Assembly (NCBI GenBank): GCA_010909165.1
Contig: MU008182.1
Span: 868,001 to 932,000, forward strand
Origin: Anthoceros angustus
Lineage: Eukaryota > Streptophyta > Anthocerotopsida > Anthocerotales > Anthocerotaceae
Direction: 5' to 3'
Length of the DNA stretch: 64,000 nucleotides
Below, one piece after another: positions 52,832-61,712 of the stretch (position 1 is its first letter; every line of letters starts with the position of its first letter). Position numbers and translations under genes: made by a program. The notes beneath the pieces are model-generated. The model saw only the letters and a program-made list of their open reading frames with translations. It was not told where the DNA came from and did no database searches.

Positions 52832-55132
52832 CTAAGAGAACCAGCTTCTTGCTGCGCCCACACGACAGATCTTGCTTTCCATCTTCAAATATATGCTCGG
52901 GTGCAGAGCCTGGATATTACGTGCTTCAATCCCTGGAAACCTATCCCCAACCGAAAAAGTATGCACCACTCCGTCCAGGTCGGTCCACCAACTCCGGCCT
53001 GGCTGCTTCCATGCCCCGATTCTCAGTCTCCTTGCCTGTATCTCATGTGCCTTCTCCCACATCTGGGCACCCCTGTATATGTTCGACATCAGCGTATATG
53101 CGGCGGGATCATCCTTATCTAACTTCACTGCTTCATCGAAAGCATGGACTCCTACATCCACGCTGCCCCACTTTCGACAGGCACCCAATAGAGTGTGCCA
53201 AACTGCAGCATCAGGCTGTACAGGCATTGTCTCTATCACCTCAAGTGCCTGATCTAGTAGACCTGCCCGGCCCAGAAGATCCACCATACATGTGTAGTGC
53301 TCCACAGTGGGACTGATACCATAGTGTCTGCGCATAATCTCAAAGTACTCTCGCCCTTCTTTCACTAGACCTGTATGACTGCATGCTGTTAGTACACTAA
53401 GGAATGTGATGCCAGCTGGCTGTAAGCCATAGTCTCGCATTCTGTGAAACAATTCAAGCACCACTTCAGTGTCTCCTTGCTGGGTGTACCCTGCGATTAG
53501 TGAACTCCAGGCGAAGACGTCTCGTTCAGGCAATTCCTCAAACACCTGTTGTGCATCAACCATGCTACCGCACTTTGAGTACATGTTAATCAAACTGCCA
53601 GATACAAGCACGTCAGCTTGAAGTCCTTGTTCTCTTATCTGTGCATGAAGCTGCCTTCCCACATGCAAAGCTGCCACATTTGCACAGGCCTGCAGCAGAC
53701 ACGCAAATGTTACAGAATCGGGTTCAGCCATGCCTTCTTCTTCCATAGCCTTGTAAAGTTGAAAGGCTGCCTGCACTACGCCCTGCTGGGAATACGCTGC
53801 TATCATGGCATTCCAGGTCACCACGTCTTTCACAGGAAGTTCTTCAAACACGATTTCGGCATTCTCTAAGCTGCCACATTTTGCATACATGTTTACCAAA
53901 GCGTTGCCTACAAATCCATCCGTGTGAAGTCCTCTTCCTCTGATTTCTGCGTGAAGCTCCTTTCCCTTTTCCAAAGCCAGGATGCCCAAACTTGCACATG
54001 CCTGAAGGAGACATATAAATGTCACGGAATTGGGTGAGGTCCCTTCTTCCCGCATAGCTCTGTATAGACCGAAGGCGTCCTCCACCAGTCCCTGCTGAGA
54101 ATATCCAGCTATCATAGCGCTCCATGTTACCACATTCTTCTGACCAAGCCCATCAAACACACCCCGCGCATCCTCTAAACTGCCACACTTCACATACATG
54201 TTTACTAAACTGCTGGCCACAAAGAGGTCACTTTGAAATCCTCGTTCTGTGATTTGCGAATGAAACTGCCTCCCCTTCTCCAGAGCTGAGATGCCCACAT
54301 TAGCACATGCCTGCAGGAGACACACAAATGTTACACCGTCGAGCACAAGGGTGCCTTCCTCTTGCATGGCACTGTGGAGACGAAGGGCTTCCTGCCCCAT
54401 GCCCTGCTGGGAATACCCAGCTATCAGAGCACTCCAGGTGACCAAATCCTTATGCGGCAGCCCGTCAAAGACTCTCTGGGCGTCTTCCAACCTTCCACAC
54501 TTAGCATACATATCCACCAAGGAACTACAGACAAATAGACCAGGCTCAATGCCAGCAGCCAATACATCAGCATGCACCTGCTGTCCAGATTTCAAGTCTC
54601 GTCCTTTTGCACAAGCCTGAAGTACTGCCACAAAAACACGTTCATCTGGCCTCACAGTCGACCTGCAGCTCCGTTGATACAGCTCTATAGCCTGCTTGTC
54701 ATTCCCCTGTTTAACATGAGCTGAGATTATGACAGACCACGTAAACCTATCTGGATTGGCAACTAAAGCGAACGAATCCATAGCCTCCTGCAACCTGCCA
54801 TGAGCACTATATAGGCGCAGGATGTGGTTGCACAGAAACGTGTTCGACTCAGATCCCTTCTTCACTGTAAAAGCATGAACACGGCGACCCAGAGGCAGAT
54901 TCTTCTTAGCCGCACACTCTTTTAGCACCGTGTAGAAGACAGAGTTGGAGACTGGCAAGTTTGTCTGTACCAGAACTCCCAGAGCCTCAACAGCTTCACT
55001 GAGATGCCCCTGCTGACAAAGCTTCGTCACGGCATCAGCCGTTATGTGCTTTTCGTATACCAAAGGCCTGTGAGGGAAACACTCATGTGACACGCTCCAG
55101 TTGGATGCAGGGACAGGATGACCCATCTGCAT
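52832..55132 (-). CDS. PLS-class PPR protein with E motifs, no presequence seen
   Basis: 766 aa, intronless, from ATG 55132 (MQMGHPVPAS). Five P motifs, one unit fewer than the 47.7-kb and 10.7-kb paralogues. Repeats read VVTWSAMIAGYSQQG, LLQACA, VNMYAKCGSLENA. E motifs (VWHTLLGACRKWGSVDVG) and the PG box (KQPGRSWWTD, VVHTFSVGD) are followed by about 35 unrelated residues, so no DYW domain. Similarity to paralogues stops about 10 bp before the ATG, so the presequence exon is absent or replaced and organelle targeting is unsure. Confidence 0.86.
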   Translation of the reverse strand: MQMGHPVPASNWSVSHECFPHRPLVYEKHITADAVTKLCQQGHLSEAVEALGVLVQTNLPVSNSVFYTVLKECAAKKNLPLGRRVHAFTVKKGSESNTFLCNHILRLYSAHGRLQEAMDSFALVANPDRFTWSVIISAHVKQGNDKQAIELYQRSCRSTVRPDERVFVAVLQACAKGRDLKSGQQVHADVLAAGIEPGLFVCSSLVDMYAKCGRLEDAQRVFDGLPHKDLVTWSALIAGYSQQGMGQEALRLHSAMQEEGTLVLDGVTFVCLLQACANVGISALEKGRQFHSQITERGFQSDLFVASSLVNMYVKCGSLEDARGVFDGLGQKNVVTWSAMIAGYSQQGLVEDAFGLYRAMREEGTSPNSVTFICLLQACASLGILALEKGKELHAEIRGRGLHTDGFVGNALVNMYAKCGSLENAEIVFEELPVKDVVTWNAMIAAYSQQGVVQAAFQLYKAMEEEGMAEPDSVTFACLLQACANVAALHVGRQLHAQIREQGLQADVLVSGSLINMYSKCGSMVDAQQVFEELPERDVFAWSSLIAGYTQQGDTEVVLELFHRMRDYGLQPAGITFLSVLTACSHTGLVKEGREYFEIMRRHYGISPTVEHYTCMVDLLGRAGLLDQALEVIETMPVQPDAAVWHTLLGACRKWGSVDVGVHAFDEAVKLDKDDPAAYTLMSNIYRGAQMWEKAHEIQARRLRIGAWKQPGRSWWTDLDGVVHTFSVGDRFPGIEARNIQALHPSIYLKMESKICRVGAARSWFS

Positions 55133-55435
55133 ATGTAGAGACAGCAAGTAAAGAGAACGTTGTGTTGCCTGTTATCAGTCGTCGTCAAAGGAGCTCTGGC
55201 CATTGGAAGATCCACGTCCAGCCCTCTCTTGCCAGAGTAAAGAGATCGAAGGTTTCATTATTTCCGAACACTCGAGGGTTGTGTACAACGTGGATCATTT
55301 TCAATAATGTGTTGTTCTTCAAGAGCAACATGGACGGGCATTTCCATGTCTTATGTACATCTACTTGCCTGGACAAAACCTACGGTAGCTATAGACGTAC
55401 AGGTGGTTTTCCACATTTTTTCCATTCTGCACAAC

Positions 55436-57739
55436 CTAGGGATGACTTTTCTCACCAGCTAAGAAACCATGCACGAGTCCGTCCATGTCTGTCCACCAGC
55501 TCTGGCCTGGCTGCTTCCATGCCCCGATTTTCTTTCTCGTCGCCTGTATCTCCTGTGCCTCCTCCCACATCTGGGCATCGGTGTATATGTTCGACATCAT
55601 CACATATGCTGCAGCATCTTTCTTGTCTAGCTTCACAGCTTGATTGAAAGCATGCCGCCCGACCTCCATGTTGCTCCACTTTCGACAAGCACCCAAAAGA
55701 GTATGCCAAACTGCAGCATCAGGGACTGCCGGCATTGTCCTTGCAACAGCTAGTGCCTTGTCCAGTTGTCCTGAACGACCCAGGAGATCCACGACGCTTG
55801 TGTAGTGGTCCACCGTGGGACTGATGCCATAGTCTCGGCTCATAGCATCGAAGTACTCTCGCCCTTGGCTCACTAGACCCGTGTGACTGCATACTGTTAG
55901 TATACTGAGGAATGTGACGCCGTCTGGTTTTATGCCATCCTCTCTCATTTTGAGAACTAATTCAAAGACCAATTCACTGTCTCCTTGACAGGCGTATCCT
56001 GCAATTAGTGCACTCCAGGTGACAACAGTTTTTTCGGGCAATGTGTCAAACACTGCCTGTGCTTCAACCATGCTGCCCGACTTCGCATACATGTTTATCA
56101 AACTGTTACCCACAGTAGCATCAGTTTGAAGCCCTTGATCTTTTACCCGCGCATGAATCTCCCGTCCTATATGCAGCGCTGCCAAACTTGCACATGCCTG
56201 AAGGAGGCACACAAACGTTACTGAATTGGGTGCAACAAGACCCTCTTCATGCATAGCCCTGTAAAGACGGAGAGCCTTGGAGCCCATGCCTTTGTGAGAA
56301 TATCCTGCAATAATGGCATTCCATGTCACCACATCTTTTTGAGGAAGTGTGTCAAACATGCCATGAGCATCCTCTAGGCTCCCACACTTGGCGTACATGT
56401 TTACCAAACTGTTGCCTACAATCAGATGAGAATCAAGTCCTCCTCTTCTAATTTTAGCATGAAGCTGCTTCCCCTTCTCCAAAGCCGGAGTGCCTAGACT
56501 TGCACAGGCCTGCAGGAGGCACGCGAATGTCACAGAATCAAGTGCGACGATGCCTTCTTCTTGCATAGCCCCGTAGAGATCAAGGGCTTCTTGACCCATA
56601 CCCTGCTGGGAATACCCTGCTATCATGGCACCCCATGTCACATCATTTTTCTGAGCAAGTCCGTCAAATATGCATCGAGCCTCGTCTATGCTGCCACATT
56701 TTGCGTACATGTTGACCAGACTGCTGGCTACAAACTCATCAGCTTGAAGCCGTAGTTCTCTAATTTTTGCATGAAGCTGCCTCCCTTCCTCCAAAGCCGG
56801 GGTGCCTATTGTCGCACATGCCTGCAGGAGGCACACAAAAGTCACAGAATTGGGCCTCACCGCGCCTTCATGTTCCATAGCCCTGTGCAGCTGAAGGGCT
56901 TCCTGGCCCATGCCCTGCTGGGCATATCCTGCGATCATTGCACTCCAAATCACCACATTTTTTACAGGAAGGCCGTCAAACACTCTTTGAGCATCTGCCA
57001 AACTGCCACACTTTGCATACATGTCCACCAAGCAACTACAAACAAACAAATCGTGCTCAACTCCACTAGCCAACAAATCAGCATGCACCTGCTGCCCAGA
57101 TTGCAAGTCTCCTCCCCTTGCACAAGCCTGAAGGGCTGCTACAAACACATGCCCATCTGGCTTCACGCTTGATATGCGCATCCTATGATACAGTTGTATG
57201 GCTTGCTGATCATGTCCTTGTTTAACGTGCCCAGAAATTATGGCAGACCATGTGAAGGCATCTGGGTGGGTTATCACATTGAACACATCCATAGCTTCTT
57301 GCAACCTGGCATGAGAAGCATACATTCGCAGAATGTGATTGCACAGGAACGTGTCCGATTCATACCCCTTCTTCACCGTGAGAGCATGAACGCGGCGACC
57401 AAGCAGCAGATCTTTCTCAGCCACAAGTTCCTTAAGAACCGTGTAGAAGAGGGATTGGAAGATCTCGCAGCCGGTATGCACCAGAACTCCCAGAGCATCA
57501 ACAGCCTCAGCGAGCTTTCCCTGCCGGCATAGTTTCCTCACGGTTTTAGCCGTCACGTCGGTTTCGTATCCTGCAGGCCCGCGTATCTGGTGACGACCCT
57601 CGCTGGAACATCGAAGTTCAGACATCGAACGTGCTTGCTTGCTGCGGCTCGCGGCTTCGTTGTTTGCCACAAGTTGGTTCCTTGGAGTCAGATGAGCGGA
57701 AGCTCTTCCTAAACGAGCTGTTACCCTCCAGACAGCCAT
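55436..57739 (-). CDS. PLS-class PPR protein with E motifs and intact presequence
   Basis: 767 aa, intronless, from ATG 57739 (MAVWRVTARLGRASAHLTP), a basic, Ser/Arg-rich presequence in frame with the PPR body: the reference copy for the other paralogues. Five P motifs, E motifs (VWHTLLGACRKWSNMEVG) and PG box (KQPGQSWWTD), ending at VHGFLAGEKSHP before any DYW domain. Probably imported into mitochondria or plastids, acting as an RNA editing or processing factor with a separate deaminase. Nearest neighbour is the 52.8-kb paralogue, same strand, 303 bp away. Confidence 0.9.
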   Translation of the reverse strand: MAVWRVTARLGRASAHLTPRNQLVANNEAASRSKQARSMSELRCSSEGRHQIRGPAGYETDVTAKTVRKLCRQGKLAEAVDALGVLVHTGCEIFQSLFYTVLKELVAEKDLLLGRRVHALTVKKGYESDTFLCNHILRMYASHARLQEAMDVFNVITHPDAFTWSAIISGHVKQGHDQQAIQLYHRMRISSVKPDGHVFVAALQACARGGDLQSGQQVHADLLASGVEHDLFVCSCLVDMYAKCGSLADAQRVFDGLPVKNVVIWSAMIAGYAQQGMGQEALQLHRAMEHEGAVRPNSVTFVCLLQACATIGTPALEEGRQLHAKIRELRLQADEFVASSLVNMYAKCGSIDEARCIFDGLAQKNDVTWGAMIAGYSQQGMGQEALDLYGAMQEEGIVALDSVTFACLLQACASLGTPALEKGKQLHAKIRRGGLDSHLIVGNSLVNMYAKCGSLEDAHGMFDTLPQKDVVTWNAIIAGYSHKGMGSKALRLYRAMHEEGLVAPNSVTFVCLLQACASLAALHIGREIHARVKDQGLQTDATVGNSLINMYAKSGSMVEAQAVFDTLPEKTVVTWSALIAGYACQGDSELVFELVLKMREDGIKPDGVTFLSILTVCSHTGLVSQGREYFDAMSRDYGISPTVDHYTSVVDLLGRSGQLDKALAVARTMPAVPDAAVWHTLLGACRKWSNMEVGRHAFNQAVKLDKKDAAAYVMMSNIYTDAQMWEEAQEIQATRKKIGAWKQPGQSWWTDMDGLVHGFLAGEKSHP

Positions 57740-57907
57740 GGCTCGCACAAGCGATCCACAGGAGGACGAACCGGTAGGTCATCAGGAAGACTTCGGCTCG
57801 CAGCAGTCTTGATTGACAGGATCACGACATCGGCAAGCACGCGGTGTAGAAGAACTCGGATCAGTGACGGAATGTTGGAACAAGCTGTTCCGGCCTTGCT
57901 GGTCATC

Positions 57908-58205
57908 CCCAGCTGAAAAAGCTATGCACCAATCCGTCCATGTCTGTCCACCAGCTCTGGCCCGGCGGCTCCTTCCCCTACCCTTCCACTACTCTTCTTG
58001 CCTGCATCTGCTCTGCCTGCTCCCACATTTCAGCACCAGTGTATACATTCGACATTAAGATATATCCTGAGGCATCATGCTTATCTAGCTTCACTGCTGC
58101 ATCAAAAGCATGACGTCCCACCTCCACATTGCTCCACTTTCTACAAGAATCCAGGAGAGTGTGCCACAATACAGCATCAGGCCTTACAGGCCTTCTTACA
58201 GCTCG
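57908..58205 (-). pseudogene. 3' fragment of a fifth PPR gene of the subfamily
   Basis: Encodes only the E-motif and PG-box end: VLWHTLLDSCRKWSNVEVGRHAF, SGYILMSNVYTGAEMWEQAEQMQ, then (frame-shifted) the WWTD segment. Sequence before it (58205 onward) is unrelated. Remnant of a further tandem copy. Confidence 0.87.
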
Positions 58206-59290
58206 ATGCATATTTGAAGGACTTGCTCAGAAAAATGATGTGACTTGCTGGCGAAGAGGGGGTGAGCGGGAAAGGGGGGGAAAGGAAGCGGCAGATTGCA
58301 CCTGCAATCTACAGCGCGCCCCCCTCCCCTCGGCCTCCCTCCCCACCTGCCCTCGCGTTCCTGCAAATTCCGCCAAAGAGCTGTCACATTGTGGTTCTCG
58401 CCTTGCCGCGCAGGTCGACAAGAGGTGGGTGCCATCGAGACGAAGGTGGATGGCAACACGCGCGAGCTCGGCGGCAAGTTGAAGGCGCCGGCAGTCGGCT
58501 TGCTTGCGAGGTAGTCGACGAGGCTCAGAATTATTCCAATTCTCGGCGTGGCTTGTTAGCCCGTACAGAACGTGAACCTACGTACTTTGAGTGGTTTCCG
58601 GTGCGTTATGGGATGTGGGATTTTTTCTATATCGATTCTTCGTCTCGCACCTATCAGCATATGTGCCCGGCAATGTTGGGAACAGGTAAACTGTTTAGAG
58701 CAGAAAAAATAGACAGATCTCATGCCCAACGATGGACACTGAAGGCGAGATTCCTGAAACTAGACCAGACTATATCCAACGGATGGCTTCTGTCGCCACA
58801 ACGGCCTCTCCAACGTCCTTCCTGCCCCGGTTACCATCCTCCACTATAGTGCCCGGGGCGGGGCGGACAAGCACTGACCTCCAGAGGCCGGGAGGCAGGT
58901 CGGGGTGTGAACACACCTAGAATTGTGTTATATATAGAATTCTGTATTAAAGAACGTTGAAAATCAAAGAGCTGTGTAAATCAAACCCAATCTATTGAGA
59001 AGCATTGTCCTCGACTGGGGATTCCTTTATCATGATTTGTCAACCTATAAATTGATATTTTGGAGGTGCCAGTGACAGAGATGGCACGAGAGACAGCGAT
59101 CGACTGGTACGGCTGATACTCTGTATTTTGCACATGATCTGATCAACCGTTGCTTCTAGGTATTCTTGTCTTTTCACAATGTCATCAATTTTGTTTTCCA
59201 AAGCTTCACATACCTTCAAAGTTTCTATGGATTTTCATAAAACAATTGTGAAGCACAGCCCGGGCCGGACAAGTTTTAGGGCTTCATGTG
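58206..59290. other. Low-complexity and intergenic DNA
   Basis: 58250-58420 is purine/pyrimidine-skewed and GC-rich. A 195-codon plus-strand frame at 58262 resembles nothing known. No gene is supported. Confidence 0.4.
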
Positions 59291-59399
59291 CCTTATCGCC
59301 ATGCCATCGGCTCCCTCAACTATATTAGCTGTTGAACTCGTCTGTATATTCAGTATGCTTTCAGCTCGGTTTCTCAATTTCTCAATAATCTTGGGCAGG

Positions 59400-59900
59400 A
59401 GCATTGGAGCACTGTTCAACATTTCGCTATCTGGAATGTATTATGCATTATAGGCTCTGCTTCAAGGAGGAGACAAGAGTACCATATGGGGCTTTGCAGA
59501 CGTTGATTGGGCCATTAACCCCGACACATGACGAAGCATCTCCGCGTACTGCTTTACCTTGTCTCATGCTGCCATCAACTGGAGTTCGAAAAAACAAGTC
59601 TTTGTGGCTCTTAGGTCGATAGAGGCTGAATACAAGGCTTTGACGGATGCCGCAAATGAAGCGATTTGGGAATGCAGTTTTCTTCATGGTTTAGGGTTCA
59701 CGCAGTTTGCCCCTACTCCAATTGTTTGCAACAACATGTCCACCATCGCCATGACTGCCAACCCTCGCTTCCACGCTCGCACCAAACACATAGAGGTGCA
59801 TCACCATTATATCAGGCACTACGTAGAATAGACGAATGTCAAAGTAGAGTACATTCACATAGATCAAAACACGGCTGATATGCTCACAAACATCTACCTA
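59400..59900 (+). mobile_element. Copia RNase H remnant
   Basis: Plus-strand fragment in shifting frames: HAAINWSSKKQVFVALRSIEAEYKAL (split in two motifs, WSSKKQ and SIEAEYKAL), CNNMSTIAMTANP, HARTKHIEVHHHYIR, then DQNTADMLTK-like. LTRs were not found. Confidence 0.85.
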
Positions 59901-60307
59901 CGTACTTTGTACATCTTGCACATGGAGTCGCTAGGACTTAGGACTTATCCCCCATTCTTGTAGTAAGGATTGCAATAGCTTCCTCATTTGAGATCCAGTC
60001 ATCCTTCTCAGTCTCCGGCTCACAACGCATATAGGATTCCGTCAGGGTGACCCTTTTCCATCATTGCAAGCTATAGCGGATGAAGCTTTAGTTCATACCT
60101 AATCTTGTACTCTTGCAGCTCAGCTCCAAGACCGGTTCTTATGTTTTTTGTGGCAACGGCGTAATGGCGGCATACTTGAGCACCTCCATAAGCGCAGCCT
60201 CCCTTGCCCTCAGCTCTGTCACACGAGGTAAGTACTTGCATTCATATCCTCAACAGACAACCAAGCAAAACAAATCTAATACGCTGGTATTGGGGCAAAC
60301 CAATATT

Positions 60308-60364
60308 GGTTGAGTGGATGAGTGCAAGGCTGAGTGGGATTGCCTTGCACTCACCCACTCAACC
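60308..60364. repeat. 22-bp hairpin
   Basis: Arms 60308-60329 and 60343-60364 (ggttgagtggatgagtgcaa / its complement) pair with one mismatch around a 13-base loop, at the edge of the integrase remnant. Confidence 0.85.
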
Positions 60365-60900
60365 AAGCGTTCAGCAAGTCCATCGGCTTGAGGATGATCT
60401 CTCGGCGTCCGTCGATGATGAATCAAGCTCATGTCAAGCAAGTCTTGAAATCCTCAACGGAATTCTTTGCCCTGGTCAGTGAGAACCTTTGTACATGCTC
60501 CATGCCGACTAAGGACAAAAGCCAAGAACGCCTTACTAGTAAGTTGAGAGTCCCACTTAGGTAAGATGGCAACCTCGTACCACTTGCTAAAATGCTCCAC
60601 CATTAGCATGACATGCTTGTTTCCAGTTTAGGCAATCTTTGCCCCAGAACGCCGTTTTCTTTTTGTCTTCTTCGGCGATCTCCACTTGGTGAACCCTTAC
60701 ATCAAGTCCAATGTTGAGAAGAACTTGGCAGACCTAATGGTATCGAAGATCTCTTCGACCGTCGACATGGGATAGTGGTTATGTGGGATTCGCTCATTTA
60801 ACGGGCGATACTCACCACACAATCTCCTCTTTGCCCACAGTCCATTCTCATCCTTCTTTTTTGGAAGCATTGTCGCAGCTGTATACTGCTAGTTAGATCG
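60330..60900 (-). mobile_element. Gypsy RT-integrase remnant
   Basis: Minus strand: RT piece (60890-60680: KKDENGLWAKRR, YRPLNERIPHNHYPMS, AKFFSTLDL) directly followed by an integrase piece (60620-60340: HFSKWYEVAILPKW, LTDQGKEFR, HHRRTPRDHPQADGLAERL). RNase H and the rest are missing, so an internal deletion joined the two. Stops are present. Confidence 0.8.
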
Positions 60901-61422
60901 TCGAATCATCTCTAGCTTGAGGTGCTCTTGGCATCGATTCTCAACCAAATCCCACTCAACCTTGCATATTACGTGTAATAATGGTTGCCACTTATATTTG
61001 CATATTTGACTATTTGCTTGGTTGTCTGTCGTGGAAGTGCTCATATGAATGCAAGTACTTACCTCGTGCAACAGCTGTCCTACCGTGTGAAACTAATCTC
61101 TACACTTGGGTTTAGTGTTTGATTATTAGCATTAATTAATCTAAAATGCTTATCGTTAAGTAAGTAATTAGCATTAATTATCATAAAATCCTTATGTTTA
61201 TTAAGTATTGATTAAGGTTAATTAAAAATGGTTAGCAATAGCTAAGTGGATAAACACAAGTAATATGCTTTAGTATATTCCTTGCATATTATAGTGTATT
61301 TTTAGGATATTTCCGGCATATGCTGATGCCAATAGGATATCTTAGGAATATGCCGATGCCAAGGGCTAGTATATATAGACCCTTTCACAGAAGACAAGTT
61401 CAGATCATAGCTTGACCTTTAG

Positions 61423-61712
61423 ATATGCAATGCAAGAGTGTTGTGAGGAGTCCTCTAAATATGCAATGCAAGAGTGTTGTGAGGAGTCCTCTAGATATGC
61501 AAAGCAAGAGTGTTGTGAGGAGGCTCTCTAGAGATGCAATGTGAGAGTGTTGTGAGGAGTCCTCTAGACATGCAATGTAAAAGTGTTGTAGGAGGCCATC
61601 TATAAATGCAATGCAAGAGTGTTGTAAGGAGACCCTCTATAGATGCAATGCAAGAGTGTTGTGAGGAGGCCCTCTAGATATGCAATGCAAGAGTGTTGTA
61701 AGAGTGTTGCAA
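61423..61712. repeat. 36-bp minisatellite, about eight copies
   Basis: Units start near 61423, 61459, 61495, 61532, 61568, 61604, 61640 and 61676, each with atgcaatgcaagagtgttgt. The period is 36 bp with a 1-bp variant and the last unit decays. It follows AT-rich DNA and a TATA-like stretch (tatatataga), so it may be the leader of an unidentified element. Confidence 0.9.

Larger units (their letters stand above)
60214..61075. repeat. Inverted repeats flanking the gypsy remnant
   Basis: 60214-60268 (cacacgaggtaagtacttgc ... acaaccaagcaaa) recurs inverted at about 61010-61075 (tttgcttggttgtctgtcg ... tacttacctcgtg), with a short gap. The ends of a foldback element or two solo repeats in opposite orientation are possible. 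Confidence 0.75.

Noticed and set aside
48161-57532. Plus-strand frames of 60-133 codons across the distal PPR genes
   Set aside because: Same reason: repeated antisense of the P-L-S units (the translations repeat phrases such as CLQEAHKSHRIG).
58262-58849. 195-codon plus-strand frame
   Set aside because: GC-skewed low-complexity start, no domain and no supporting splice structure; a chance frame is more likely.
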